Part shown: piece by piece, positions 35,650 through 48,900 of the stretch
How the letters are laid out: each line of letters begins with the position of its first letter
Position numbering within the stretch: position 1 is the first letter of the stretch
DNA from: Andrena cerasifolii
Lineage: Eukaryota; Arthropoda; Insecta; Hymenoptera; Andrenidae
Assembly: GCF_050908995.1 (NCBI RefSeq)
Contig: NC_135120.1
Coordinates: 14,893,433-14,957,432, forward strand
DNA length: 64,000 nt
Reading direction: 5' to 3'
Notes under the pieces: generated by a model
Database searches by the model: none
What the model was told of the DNA's origin: nothing
Seen by the model: only the letters and a program-made list of their open reading frames with translations
Translations under genes and position numbers: made by a program

Positions 35650-37158
35650 AAAATACATTAGGCGGTTCGATTGGGCCCGCGTTACATGCGAATAAATTCG
35701 CCCCGGCGACTTGGAATGAATTTATCGAGGGTGCTCTATCGATCCCACTGTCTCCCTCCTTCACGAGCGGAGTGAAAGTTTTCACCTTTTTCTAGGCGCG
35801 TGGAGCGTTCTCACGTGAGGGAGATCGAGCCGCGTCGAGGCCTCTCCAAGGCCCGATGTAAAATGATCTCAACACAGCCGTGGCTGCGAACCCACTTTGC
35901 CGACGACAACCTTATACGGGTTAGAGAACTTGACACGACGCCCTTATTGTGACAGAATCGCGACTACTTCGCGCTGAGAATAGTGTCCGATGGATGTTGT
36001 GAGTAGCGAGATTTTATTCAGATGTTTCATGAGCTTTAATCGAGTACGGAAGATCTAGATACCATTATTTTACCTGCCACTTCCACATCGCAATGCTTGT
36101 TAAGAAATGATGCCTGCATTTTTCATTAAGAAACGGAGAACAATAATTGGAGTTCCCAGCGAATGGTACGCTAGAATTAAAAAATTCTATGGGTCGTTTG
36201 AATACTAGATCAGGCTAATACAGGGGTTACCAGATTTTGTCCGCAGGAAACGGCTACACGACGAAATTTGAGTATTTGATTCAGCAGAGAGGTTCTCCGT
36301 CTCCCCCGGATTGAGAAATACGGCGGAATAATGCGATTATTACTGGGAAGGATGAAGCGAACTACTGAGAGGGCTGAAGCGAACATGTCGCCTTAAATAT
36401 ATCGGCCCAGCTGTTACCGAACCTTGTTTTTCCTCCAGACTCCTCCTTCCGAAATAAATTTTATTCGCTCTAAATGACTGTCCGTTTCACGTGCCCCTTG
36501 GTGATTTATTCTTCGCCGGAAAACGGTTAAGGAAGAATTTCTCGGTGGCCGGCGTTCGTCTGCTGGGAAATGTGACAACGGCTATTTCAGTGGCAGAGGC
36601 GTTATTTCACCTCGAACGACGGCGGGAGTCTCTTCTGCCTTATTCAATTATTGAATGCTCGCGCGAGATTTTATTCGCGGGAAAACTCGCTGCCCCCGCT
36701 GATGGGTAATTATTCAGGGAATATTAAGCGCCCGTGGCGCTTAAATTTTTATCCTTCCATTTTCCTGATCACGTTCGTTTCGCCTCGACTCCTGGCCGCT
36801 GTGAATATCGTCTCGTTTTTCATCTTCAAGAGCCTCTGGGATCAAGCACTCGGTCTTTAAGCGACCCCTTCTGACATTAATTACACGTTCTTGGAAATCG
36901 TGGCGGATCCTTTATGCAACGTGTAGCGGTGACATTCGCGTTGTCGATGCAATTATTTACCCCTACTGCTGCACTTCGTATAGCATGCCAGAAATATCCT
37001 TCTCAGTGGCATCGCCGTCTTTCCTCCCACTCATTACATATTTCAAACGAGTCTCGACGGTTACTCTGCTTAAAGATGCAAACCATTACTGTCATCGTGA
37101 TATCGGCCCTGCGAGAATGTGAAGAAACTCGCCAATTCGGGGGAGGAACCAGAGAGCC

Positions 37159-38280
37159 GTGCGTCACGGTATCCAGCATCCCCGGACGTGTCAGCTCCTC
37201 TGCAGCCTCTGCCGGAAGAATGTTTCTCTGACGGTTATATCGAATTCTGTCGCGGCTGGGGCGGATATCCTCGCATTATTTCTGTATCGTCGGATAGCGA
37301 AACGCCGCGGTGAAGAGGCACACAGGCCACGCTATTTCTGGTCTAGTTCGCTTCAGACTCGATCGATATCGTTCGACGGATACGTGCTCCAATGTGGAAA
37401 GATCATGCTCTCGTGCCTAGCCTCGGTCCATTATAGTGTCCCCGATGTCTCGAAATGGCCAGCCATCGAAACAACGCCCTGCAGCTCCTCTATCCCTTCA
37501 CTTTTCATCCCCATTCCTCTACTTTCCGCTCGCCACTTGTATTCTATTTTCCTCAAGTCTGGCCACTGCTACCCCTTCCCTACCATTCTCCAGAGCCCTT
37601 TGACCCCTGCAGCCGGTCCCTTATCCTCTTTGCCCGTCGTTCGAACGCTAGCGCTTGAGGAATGCCCTCCTTGCTCCTCCTCCTTCCAGGCAGGTAGTTT
37701 TCTTATCCTCTTCAACCATCCTCCGTTTACTACACATTGTTTGTCACGTCTTTTGTCCAGACTCTTAACGCCGCTATCTAGTCCTCATCCTTTAATCACA
37801 TGAGTGCTAATCTTGATCCTAGACATGGCCTTGGTCCTCGCTGGCATCCTATCTTGTTTCGTTTGTCCCGTTTACCTTATTCGTCCCGCCCAGACAGTTC
37901 CACTCACTGTACAGGCGCCTGGAACTTCCAGAAACTCGCAGCAGGACGTCCGCGCAGTCGATGCGGCTAGCTTTCCTGGGGGCTGGATCCAATCGTCCAG
38001 CGCCTGCACGCGAACAAGGCCAGGCTGCTGCACAATTCAAATTAATGCGGTCTGCGGTGCAGGGAGACGTTGTGGTCGACCGGCGCTCTCAAGGATCATG
38101 CTTCCTGCTTCGTTTCCTTCGACGCCTGCGCCCTGCTCCCTTGTATGCTGGGCAAATGAATCTTCTGGCGGATTCCTCTTGACCACGAGGCGAAGGAACT
38201 TCGCGTCTTTGGTCCTAATAACAACGATGAGATGCTCCAGCACAGAGAAACTGATTCCACCAGGTAGAAGTGGAAATTGA
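37159..38280 (+). other. Long nearly open plus-strand frame with one internal TGA; coding status unsupported
   Basis: One reading frame runs for 374 codons with a single stop, the TGA at 37801-37803. About 37480-37800 is pyrimidine-rich, which removes stops from all plus frames and explains much of the openness. The part after the TGA (37804-38280) is Cys/Ser/Pro-rich, begins with a hydrophobic stretch (MALVLAGILSCFVCPVYLI) and overlaps several minus-strand open frames. I recognise no domain and see no convincing splice signals. It could be chance openness, a decayed gene, or a poorly conserved secreted protein; chance seems most likely. Confidence 0.2.
37480..37800. repeat. Pyrimidine-rich tract (plus strand)
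   Basis: Long C/T-dominated runs such as CTCCTCCTTCCAGGCAG occur across about 320 bases. The bias keeps plus-strand frames open and should be discounted when judging coding potential here. Confidence 0.6.
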
Positions 38281-38953
38281 TTCGTGGCTTGAATGCAGTG
38301 GCGATGTTCTCCAATGAAATTAATTGCTATTCCGTGTGCTTCTTTACCTTCCACTTCGTCTCTCTCCCTTCTCTACAAGCGAACACTTGTAGAACGTCTG
38401 AAGTTCTGCTAGTTCTGCGGCAATAATATTTCATCGATGGGGCAAGGTCTTCCCGATGGAAAACGGAGGCATCGATAGCAGGGGTTGTCTCGTCGCGCAG
38501 GGTGGCGAATGCTTGCTGGGTCAAGTGTCGCGCGACCCGTGAAAGTGTACCATCAACGGCACACGTGCACCTATATCTGCGGCGAGAGGGAACGATACGT
38601 AGTGCGCGCTAGCGCATTCCCCACGGGCATTCCGGCCCTCGTAAACCTAATAGCGGCTGCTCCGTTTTCGCGCCGCGGCTCTGCCCGATTGCAGTCGCAC
38701 CCAGAAGTCGTGAAATTTATGGTCGTCCGCGGTATGTCGCTCTCTGTTGCCTCAGCGGACGAGAGTCCTCGAAAAACAACGGTTCGTCGATGATAGAGAC
38801 CAGTGTCCTGATGGAGGCAACGCTTCGGGTCTCCGAAATCAGATTGCAACCCCCTATACTTGGGGAGACTCTGATATCGGCCGACTTCCTCCGTTAATGA
38901 AATTGGGATCACTGACCTTCGGCGCAACTCTTAATGGACGGTAGTCCCAATTT

Positions 38954-39100
38954 AGTTGTTTATATCGGCAGTTCGAGGACTTAGTGCGCTGCGTTCCAGT
39001 TTCCATGTTAGAGGCTCAAAGCTATTCAGAGTTTAAGGTTCGATATACCGAAGTTTGGGGTTCGACATTCTAAGATCCAAGTTTCCGGTGATCCTGCATC
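38954..39100. repeat. Short degenerate tandem-like tract, AGTTYNNGGTTCGA motif
   Basis: AGTTT/AGTTC cores recur at 38970, 38999, 39030, 39052 and 39080, spaced 22-31 bases. The clearest pair is AGTTTAAGGTTCGATATAC (39030) and AGTTTGGGGTTCGACATTC (39052). An inverted pair (AAATTGGGA near 38900 and TCCCAATTT near 38945) lies just upstream. This resembles a decayed short tandem repeat. Confidence 0.35.
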
Positions 39101-39110
39101 GTTGGGTTTC

Positions 39111-42100
39111 GTATTCTGACAGATGTAAATGTAGGGTGTCGATGAGCTGTAATGGTTACGATGACGCGAGAAGAGAAGACACAGGATGCAGTTAGCGGTG
39201 CATTCACTTTGCTCCCCGTTAGCACGTACAGAACGCGATCGTCGACCGGAATTCCAATTCCGTGACGAGCTCGAGGTACTGGCTCTTGTCGGGAAACAGC
39301 AGGAATATGAATAAGTCCACGGAAATCCATTTCCCAGCGTTTATTTGACACCTGACGCGCGAGATAGAATACGTCGGTTCGAATGATAAAAAAAGACCGG
39401 CCGATGGGGTCGATGTGCCTTGACGTGCAATTGTTCCACTGTTAAATGAACTTTCCTTGTTCTTTCGTATCTAGCGGAAAATGTTGGCAATTCTTCATTT
39501 TCTTTTTTTCAAAGGGGAATTTCTTTCACAATTCTTTCCTAATTGCAGTGCAATTACCAAGAACGCGTAAGGGCAGTGATGAACAGTATAGGATATTGAA
39601 GCCGACAGGGTGAAGGCAAGCTTAGTAGTATGAATTCACAATCGAAATCGGAAATTCCTGAGCCACGATACACGCACAAGGGAATTCTCAATTAACGAGG
39701 GGGGGCGTTTAACTTGTATCGCATTTTAACTCCGCTACACTCGAAATAAACCCGATCGCCAATTCGAGATATTAATTTGCATGCGCAAACATTAACCATC
39801 GAACGTTTCGTTTTCGTTGCGTCGGTTTACCGCTCGATAAATCTCGCAATATGATACGGAATTACAGCGTCGAGGGGAATAAATTCGAGCACGGTCAATA
39901 TGAAACGGGTTAATAACGAGTGTCCTTATCGTCGTGCAAAGGTGCGGCGCGAAACGATAACGTTCGCCAAATAAATATTAATCGTATCCCCGTGCATCAT
40001 GCTCGATATAATTCCGCGCAAAAACGATTACGCCCGCGAAACAAAGCTGCTCTGTTCAAAGTACTTGTTCTATCGTTTGATATCACGGTGAAATCACGAT
40101 CCACCGGCAGAACCTCTATGAGATTCGTCAACTGGAGCGCGGGCATTAGTCGCGGAGAGAATAATCGATCGCGATAGTTTGCAAGTTAAAGTCCAGCAAT
40201 TTACACCAGTGGCGAGATATATAACGATGGAGGATGGTGTAACACAGGGGCAACGAAGAATAATAAAGACCTGGCTTCGTACCGTAGGATCGCAACCCCC
40301 CTCGATTGTTTCGTGGATAGGAGGAGAATGAAAAAAGACTGAGGGGGGGAAGAAAGATCGATCGACGCGGAATATAATTACGGAATTCTCTTTTTCTTAT
40401 CGACATGGCGAGATCCATTAAGCTGCCCCCGTGGCCTCGAATGTTTCGAAGAAAAGGGTCCCCGACTCTTTGTTCCTCGGCAAAGCCTCGCGATAAACGG
40501 CCCCGCTGGGCTTCCTTCGAACGCAACCAACTCGGCGGAAGTTTCTCGGCCCCTCCGATAATAGGCGGACGAGGTATTTTCATAATTCCGTATCTTTTCA
40601 CGAGCTCGCCTCGGGGATATACTAAAGGCACGATGGCCGATCTATTAATCCAGAGGCGCGAGATTGAACGCAACGCGAGTATAATGGGTCTCTCTGTTGG
40701 TATTATGAATAAACGATTCAAGATAGAAAGAAAAATCGTTGGGAAATCCATTCTGTCGAATGTAATATGGCAAAGGTATAATTCATTTATGTTATTTCCC
40801 TGGGAATAAGTGGTGCTGTTGAATGCGCACTGTGAAGTATTTACATGACACTAGGTTGTTGTGTGAAAACAGTCATTTAGAATAATAAAGCTTCTCCGAA
40901 CAAAGTGAAGCTTAGTAATGTATTGATCTCGAGCGTATAGACACTTTATGTTACCATTCCTAGGGCCATTTTAAACAGAAGCGGACAAGGTGTAAATATA
41001 GACCACTATTTTGGTTCCGAGGAAGCGCATATTAAAAATGTAAAAATTGTATGAACAACAGATGGAAATGCTAGCTCACAGACCTGAGATACTATGAGAA
41101 ACAAATTAATTAATCTTACTATGAAAAGCTTTTTACACAGACATTTTCACTTTTTAGCTAAAGCAATCGTGCCAACCACGCCAGTTTCGCTTGGTGGTGT
41201 TAAAGGACACTAATTCTTGAGTTTACTTCAGTCCCCGAAATATCGTAACACTTGCCAGAGAAATAAGCACCTGGTCTGTACTACAAGCCTGGGTCACACT
41301 TACACCTACTCTTCTACGTTGCAGGAAAGTAAACTTAGTTTTTACGTGCATTGATAAATTATCGAATGGCTGGCAACCGACATAAATACTAGGTCATAGA
41401 CACATTTTCAAATGCTCGTCTTAAAAACCTTTTTGATTGACATCCACCCAGTTAAATCCTTCTGAGCGACGTGTACACATGTTACCTCCACGAAAGTAGT
41501 TCAAAGTGTATAAATACAACGTTATGGACTAAGTACCGCCGTACTGGAATCGTTATTATTACATTGGGACGTATCGATTATAGGTAAATTACACTTAACG
41601 ACGTTAAACGCGAACCTATCGATTTACGGATAAAATTACTAGTTAAAAATACAAATTCGCGCGTCCGTCCCTTCAATGATTTACTGTCTCCGTTAATTTT
41701 AAGCTCCGAAGTTAGCACAATGAAGTACTTAGGGAGACGTGACTTACATTCTCCGACGAAGTTCAGGAAGTGTGCCGAGGCGCTATATCTTCATTAAAAT
41801 AAATTGAAAAATGTTCCACCACCTCCTATCTGATTTAATATATCGATAGGCCGATCGCTGTGGAAACTTTCTCATAGCCTTACAAATTTATTATTCACGC
41901 TCAGCTTCGTCCTCGATACTGTACCGTAGACCGAAAGGAAAGTCGTCACTCTGACGCGAGAAAGTGTTCGCCGCTTTTATGGAATTCGATATCGGAGTAA
42001 ACGCTCAATTTCCAAGCAGAAATTGCGCGCCACCCGACGCAAACTTGCAAGCTGCCCTCAGTTTTCCAACTGTGGCAAACGTCTGCTTTCACTTCGTAAA

Positions 42101-45100
42101 TTGGAAACAATTTTTAACTGAGAACCCGTCCCCGGGCACTCTGTAACCGAAAGCGTGACACGCGGGAGGAAGACCTCCCCTTTCACGCCAGCTTGATTGA
42201 TCGAAACGGTGGATGAGAACAACCCCAGCCGGAGTTTGCCAGTCGATATAGAAATGAGAAAAGAAACGATCACAACTTCATCCATTCCGTTCACTATACA
42301 CTAGCTACACCAAAAAATTAAAATTTTTATTCATGCATTAGTCCTGCAACTATTCGTGAAGGCACTTGTAAGATTGTAACCAAAGGATGGAAGGTTTGAA
42401 AGTAGATTATAAAAAATTAATTCAACGGTCACCCAGTGTTTATTTCCTACTTGTCATTTTCCGAGTGACTTGCTTAATTAAATATCTGCTATGCTACGGT
42501 GCAGGCGCATTTGAAACTCCATGCCTCAGAGGACGCAGAGAGCTACTTTCCAGGTACGCGAGGGAGCCCTTTAATGCTCAAAAGCAATCTACGCCTGTAA
42601 ACTTGCACATACTTGCCACAGAAGCCCGGATTAACGAACTGACCCGGGCTTCTTTCCGTGGTTTGAACTTCTTCATAGTAACGCGGGCCAAGCGTAATAG
42701 TTTCTAAGCTTTCCGGAATGCTACCGCTTTTGTGCAGAGCCTCGGCGCGGTTTTAAGCGATCGCCACGGACGCCATTGTTAGCAACATTTACGCGCTCCT
42801 CGCTTCTAGCTGCACACAGTCGAGGCTAAATTAAAAATGCAGCGAGTTGGAGGAATCCCTCGACACTCTTGCAGAGCGAAATCTTCCCAATTGCAATCTG
42901 CTATTCTAAGCAAGGATGCAAGACAACGAATTACAAAGGAAAGCGTAATCAATCTCCTCGAAACTGTATCTTGCCTGGTAGTGACCAGTTTACTGTCACA
43001 CAACCTGGGAGTAATTAAATCACCAGCTAAAAGTGTAGGCGGAAGCGCGACTTTTATGCAGCGTAACGCAACAACCAGCCAAAGGACAAAAAGAGCAGAG
43101 CTGCGCGCCGAGAGGGAGAAGGAGAGTAATGTTTAAAAGTTTCAGCAGAAAGTTCGCGTCAGGTCGTTAATTTGAATGGCAAAAGACATTTGCGTTAGCT
43201 CGCGGCGCGGGATTTTACTCTGGGAACGTAAACGAGTCCCCCGAAGGATAATTTCGACTCGCCCCCGGCTTTACGCTTTTACGTCTTTCAAGCCTCCCTT
43301 TGAGCTGCGCAAAGGAAAAGGAGGATGTACGATGGACCGGGGGAAAATCAGCAATCGGTGACGTAGGTTCCATCGATGAGTCTCGGGAGCACCAGGCGTA
43401 AGCGAAGAAGAATATGTATCTGTTACTTCATCCCCTATATCCTCCGATAATTCGTCCAGAAAGCATATAAACGATGCACAAAGCGATTCTACGAAAGTGG
43501 AGCAGCTGGTATCTCGTTTTTAAGTGAACAGAGAGCAGACTAATTCATTGTAATTTAAGGTACTCTGAATTCTCTGGAGAAGGAAGCCCCGTATCCTTCT
43601 CGCCTTTCGGTGGAACAAACTCGAGGTAAGTCGAGAGGGTGAAAAGTGGAAATGCCTCGCGAACGTTAAGAAAGATTAAGTTACTCGGAAAAAGAACATT
43701 TAGGAAACAGGAACGTGATTAGACACGTCATCTAAATTATCTTTCGAATGTGACGTCGAGGCACGAGGCCCAAATAAAATTAACACCGGCACGAAGCTCG
43801 TTCGCGAAAAGGGTAACGGTGACAGTAAAAACTTTCGATGGTAATTACGAGGAAGCTGTTTAATGCGGGGGAGCTCTGTGCGCCCTAAGAGTGATGCGAA
43901 GCGTGGAATTTTACGCGCGAAAGCCAGGTGGTTTTCTCGCGAGGTTCGAGCAGCCACCCGAGGGACGTTGCTTGATGCCGCTGGTTCTCTATCTTTCTTC
44001 TGTAGCGGGAAATCCGGTGACCGATGAAAAATCACGCTGTTATTACGGACGTGACGGGAAAAGCCAGCAGACCACTAGGGGTGCAACGAGCGGAATGATG
44101 AAGCTACCCAGCACTCTAATGCCACGCATCTTTCACGGCTCCGCGCTATCCTCCTCGTGACATCCTTCTCTTTTTTCACCTCTTCCGACGTCCTCGCTGA
44201 ACCCACCCTACCAACAGCTGATTCGCTTTCCCGCTCGATTTCCCTCATCGACAGTTGATGCATCCCTCTTGGCAATGTATGCGCCTGGACGAACAATTAA
44301 ATTGTGCATGCTCGATCCTGCTTTTGTCTAACACGCGTGGAAGTTGTCCAGGAGGGTGTGTACATTCTTATGGCGTTCCAGGGTGTTTGTTGTTAATTCG
44401 TCATCAGCCGCGCGGAATTTTAAGAGCACGCTTAAATATTCGCTTCAGAATAATCGGACAATTCGTAGCACCGCGTTGTCTGTAGCTACTCGTTATCGAG
44501 ATATTGGACCGAGGACAGAGAGTCGTGCACGTCTCTCCGAGGGGCGATAAATTGAATTCCACGATTCCGTGAAAGGAAAGGTACGGGGACGGGTATGTAC
44601 CTAAGAAACATTCTCGAGGGGACAGCCATTCTGTGGTATTTCAAACGACGCTCGATAGCAATTTTGAAGTTGGTAAGTACTTGTGCGTTCGTATGATTAG
44701 ACGACTGTACCGTATTGGAGGTTTTTAAGTACTCGCTGATGTGCGTCCACGGATGATTGATTGCGGTATACGTGGTAGATGTGCGAATGAATGCGAATAA
44801 GCGGATAATTGGAAATTGATTGAAATGGCTAACAAGTGGTAATGTGAAGTGTGACGAACAAAGAAAGCATTTTCGCAGCCACGCAATTCATTCGACGCAG
44901 ATAAAGCCGTCGTAGTATTCCAGCCAAAATCGAGCGAGAGAACTGTGCGAAAAACAAAATCCATCGCGAAATTAATGCACGGATCGATACACTCTGATAG
45001 CTGACCAATCATGACCCCGTTATTCGTAACATTCCAGGGGACAATGAATTCATTATACATAGAGGCGGAATTACTCCGCCCGCTATGACTTTTGCACACC

Positions 45101-45640
45101 ACCCACATCCATTATAAGGTCGCGGCTGGAAAAGCGTGCACGTGGGGGTGATTAAAATTTATGTATTGCCCGATATAACACGTGTACGCTGGAACGCCCG
45201 TCGAATCCCCGAATTTAAGGGAAACAGCATGGAATAAATTTTGGCGGAACGTGCGTAAGGCCACGGATACGCTATAATTACGTTTAATTCGGACACCGAA
45301 GCAGGTATTCCGAAACTTTCGAGGAAAGTATGCGTCGAACAATATCGTTTGTTGGATGGCCATGTATTTCAGCGCAAAATCCGCGATGACTGGAGAGACT
45401 ACATTCTTTTTGAATCCTTAAAACAGGGAAGAGGAATCCGTTGATAGGTTGGGACGTGCCGGTACTACGCCAGGATTCTATGAAACTGACTCGTTCGTTA
45501 ATATTTCGTTTATTTCTCGTCTTCAGAATTATGTACAGTATTTACAATCCGTAAGATTATTTGCAATCCGCAGCGTCCGGGCGGTATCCCGTCGCTTGCG
45601 GGAGCGACGTAGTTGTGTTTGTCGCTGGAATTCAGTTGAT
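39111..45640. other. Non-coding stretch without a supportable gene
   Basis: A 201-codon open frame on the minus strand (40146-40751) overlaps a 134-codon plus-strand frame (40405-40809); neither has a recognisable domain. 40,830-41,900 is notably free of open frames on either strand and rather AT-rich, like intron or UTR DNA, with an AATAAA at about 40885. Several GC-richer patches carry short overlapping frames only. Confidence 0.5.
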
Positions 45641-45960
45641 ACTTAAACGAAAACTTGGTATAATGTATAATTTATTAATATCATCGGATCCTTTAATTTC
45701 GATTTTGAGGTCCCAATGGCCAACTCCGTCTGTTGCACTTGAAAAAGACGCTAAATATCTTTTGTTTAATTATAAAGAAGATGTAGAATATATGGAAGAA
45801 GACTAACTAAATGAAAAAAACTGGTTAATAAACTCGTTTCGGAACCAAGAGTTCAGAATTTTTTTTTTTAATCCCTAAAGAAAATTTTGGAAAATTACTA
45901 TTTGACATTTTAGCAAATTTAATCCCCAACAAAACGAGCAAAAAAAATCAGAAATCGGTT
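45641..45960. repeat. AT-rich tract with homopolymer runs, possible degenerate mobile-element remnant
   Basis: This segment differs from its surroundings: AT-rich, with T11 at 45859-45869, A8 at 45940-45947, and TTTAATCCC repeated about 50 bases apart (near 45867 and 45918). A short plus-strand frame (45561-45806) ends within it. The composition suits an old transposon or retroposed fragment, but I see no terminal repeats, target duplication or transposase motif, so the call is tentative. Confidence 0.25.
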
Positions 45961-48900
45961 GAGGATTGCCGGAGATACGGAATTTTGTCCACAAAAAGGC
46001 ACTTTGGAACCACTGTGGACCGGCGTGATTCGACCCGGTTCGGCTTCGTTCGGTTGCGGTATCCTCGCGCAGGGACGCGACATCGCAAGGTCAATCGGTC
46101 AAAGAAGCTATGTGGCAAACGAAAAATCGAGGTTTAAATCCTTGCCTAGCAATCCTATCAACAGATTCCTCTTCTGCCAACAACTTTCAGAAATGAGGAT
46201 TTGACCTAGTTTCTCTTTCTGTATTTCCCGTGTTATTTTGAACATCCAGTTTGAGCAATGTTGTAGCTATGTGGACACTAGCCATTTTCAAATACAAGAC
46301 TGAACAAGGAAGAGTGACCTACTTCGGCATCGCCAAACTGATTGGCCAATGCTTTTCAGCCCTTATTTTATATTTGAGGCGTGGCGTGGTTGCAGTCGAA
46401 GTTAATTTATCCCGACGTATTTTCACTCCGCTTGCGCGCGGCCACAGTTAGCTAATTACGGAAAGCCAATTATTGACGGTTAATCGGCTTAAACAGTTGT
46501 GGGAACCGAGTGCATAGTTCTCGTTCACTTTGAGCTAAGCTTCGAACTCCTTTCGTACTGTCTTAAAATATTTCCGCGGTAGGCGACTGGAAAATGTAAA
46601 TTACCGTCGGTTCCCTTTGTCCTCTCATTGCTTTCCGTAATTGGATCTAATAATTGAATATCTATCGCCGTGCTATTTTTCGCTGTGAAGCAAGTAACTC
46701 TCGATTCGCTAGGGGGTTGAATTTCAATTAGTGGACGCTTGAAATATGGGAACATTAGTTTCACAATGAGAAACAGGAAGGAACGAAGCTTCACGCCACT
46801 CGTTTAGATATTATTGCTCTGCCGCCGCCGTTCACTATTTCCCTCGCGCTACTATGGCCAAAATTATTTCACAAGAACCAATAAATTACTTTCCTCTGTG
46901 TTCCTTTATTCGTTCGTTCCCCGGCTTCATATTTTTTCTCGTGTCCCAAGTCGCTCCGTTTCACTAACCTGCCATAAACTTTCCTCCATTTCCGTGCGGC
47001 GTTCGAGCCCTCTTCTTCGTTATTCTTTATGAATTGTGCAAATTGCGTTCTATATCTATGTTGATATTATTCCTTCAATATTTCACTTGCCGCTCCAAGC
47101 GGGTATATCGCGAATTGTCTCAACGCATTTGCGCCAGAACCGTGGGATTAGCGTGGCAATTACGCGGTGCTCCCTGTCAAGAAATGGCCCCCCGCGAATT
47201 AGCGCGTATCTGCGTTTAACAACAGAGCGGTTCGCAGGAATGTAGGCGAAGACACGTACGCATCGTTCCAGTTTCGACCACGCAGCTAAAATTATATACC
47301 GCAATACGTAAGTTGCTGCACAAGGAATATATAAACAAAGGAACTCCATAAAGTTACTCGTCATTAATTAATAACACCCATACCTTCATTCTCGATTCTA
47401 AAATAACGCGCGAATATCCACGAAATAGAAACGAGGCACGATCTAAATCGCACTTTCAAAACAACTAACAACAAGTACACAGTTCAATTCATTCCGTTTA
47501 CATAAAGCGTCGCGAAGTAGGTTCTGGGTTAGGCAAATCATTTCACCGCCCCACAAGCCCCCACCAGAAACAATACCAAACTGATGCCACCTAACTCCGT
47601 GCACTCCAACATTTATCGAATTTCAAAGAAATAGAGAGTACGGTCAGACCCTCCTTTATTTGCTGTCTTTGTCTTCGATCTTTTAGATGTAAATCCCCTT
47701 TGATCACCCTCCCCCATTCCCACGCACGACAGCCCCTGAAAAACGGTGCTCGCAGCACTGACAGATACACGTGTCCGCGGCCGAGGGGGATTGCTCTGTT
47801 TGCCATTGCGAGGCCTCTTCATCGCCGAGGCTTTTCGAGGCGAGCACTTGAATCGAGAATTACGAGTGCGGCCACGTAGCCGCGAGAACTACGCGTGACC
47901 GGATTACCCGGTCCTGGATCCGATCCACGTACACCCGACCGGGGAGGAACAAGATACAGAAGAAGCCTGCCCCGGAGGTCGCCGCTCTTAATTACCAGAA
48001 TCGAACGTAGGGAGGCTGGAACCGGGACGTTCAAGTAAACGCCGCGCCAATTATCGACAGCCGCCTGGCCGATTGAATAATTCATAAAGGTGACAGGTGC
48101 ATCGATCGCTGGTTCCGTATACGTTCCATCGCTACTATAGTTCCATCCATCGCCGCTATATACGGCCTGGGGGACGTCGGTCTGACATTCATGCTCGAAC
48201 AAGGGGCAGCGAATTCATACGCGACCTTCGACGGACCTTCGTGAACTCTCGGCGAGAACTTCGACACTATCAATCACTTTGGGGCACGCGAGGGAACGCG
48301 GCTGGACGCGTGAGTGGATCCAACAGTGTGCGAAGATCGTCTGGCGAACGGTACGGGAGGCATGATTGCGAGAAAGTTTCATTGACTTAGTGTTGAGGGA
48401 GGTTTGGCAGAGTTTTGGGCTAGGAAGAGTATCTCGATTCGGAGACTGAAACGTGGACGTTGAGTAGGTATAAGTTGGAGGTAATTGGCGAGACTGGAGA
48501 AGAGAGTTTAGTGATTAAAAGTCTCTTAGTTTGATAGTGATAATTCGTGAGGGAGCTGTGTATCGGGTTGGTTAATAGCGTGACGGTGTTTCGTCTTTCG
48601 TGGCTGCAATTTCTTAGCCCGAGACGCGCATCCATCGAGAAGGGGGTAAGGAAGAGACAGCGAAAGAAGATCGATGAGCTCCTCGAACGAAATTGCACTT
48701 TTTTTCCAGCAACGCAGGGACATCGCCTCTGTGGCATCATTCATCTTAAGGTAATAGATGTAGACGCACTGTCGCGCTTGAGGACAGTGGACGCGGCTGG
48801 AGCCGGGAGCATTAATCGATTGTTCGAGGGTAAAAATAATTTGATTTGATACGGCGAAGCGGCAACGTAGTAAAACGAACTTGAGTGGGGGCGTAGTTCG

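Larger units (their letters stand above)
28001..37150. other. Non-coding stretch; (TAA)5 microsatellite and a dyad, no supportable gene
   Basis: A (TAA)5 microsatellite lies at 32619-32633 in AT-rich DNA. 28,260-28,410 carries loosely similar AGTGG...GTGGGT motifs, too diverged to call a repeat array. Two adjacent minus-strand frames (29644-29970 and 29328-29636) include a signal-peptide-like hydrophobic stretch but lack splice signals and homology that I recognise. 34,980-36,490 has no long open frame at all. A dyad at 35632-35649 is listed separately. Confidence 0.5.

Noticed and set aside
47819..48202. Minus-strand frame with protein-like start (FEHECQTDVPQ)
   Set aside because: It has no ATG, is preceded by an in-frame stop, and lacks clear splice sites; other frames in the same DNA are also open.
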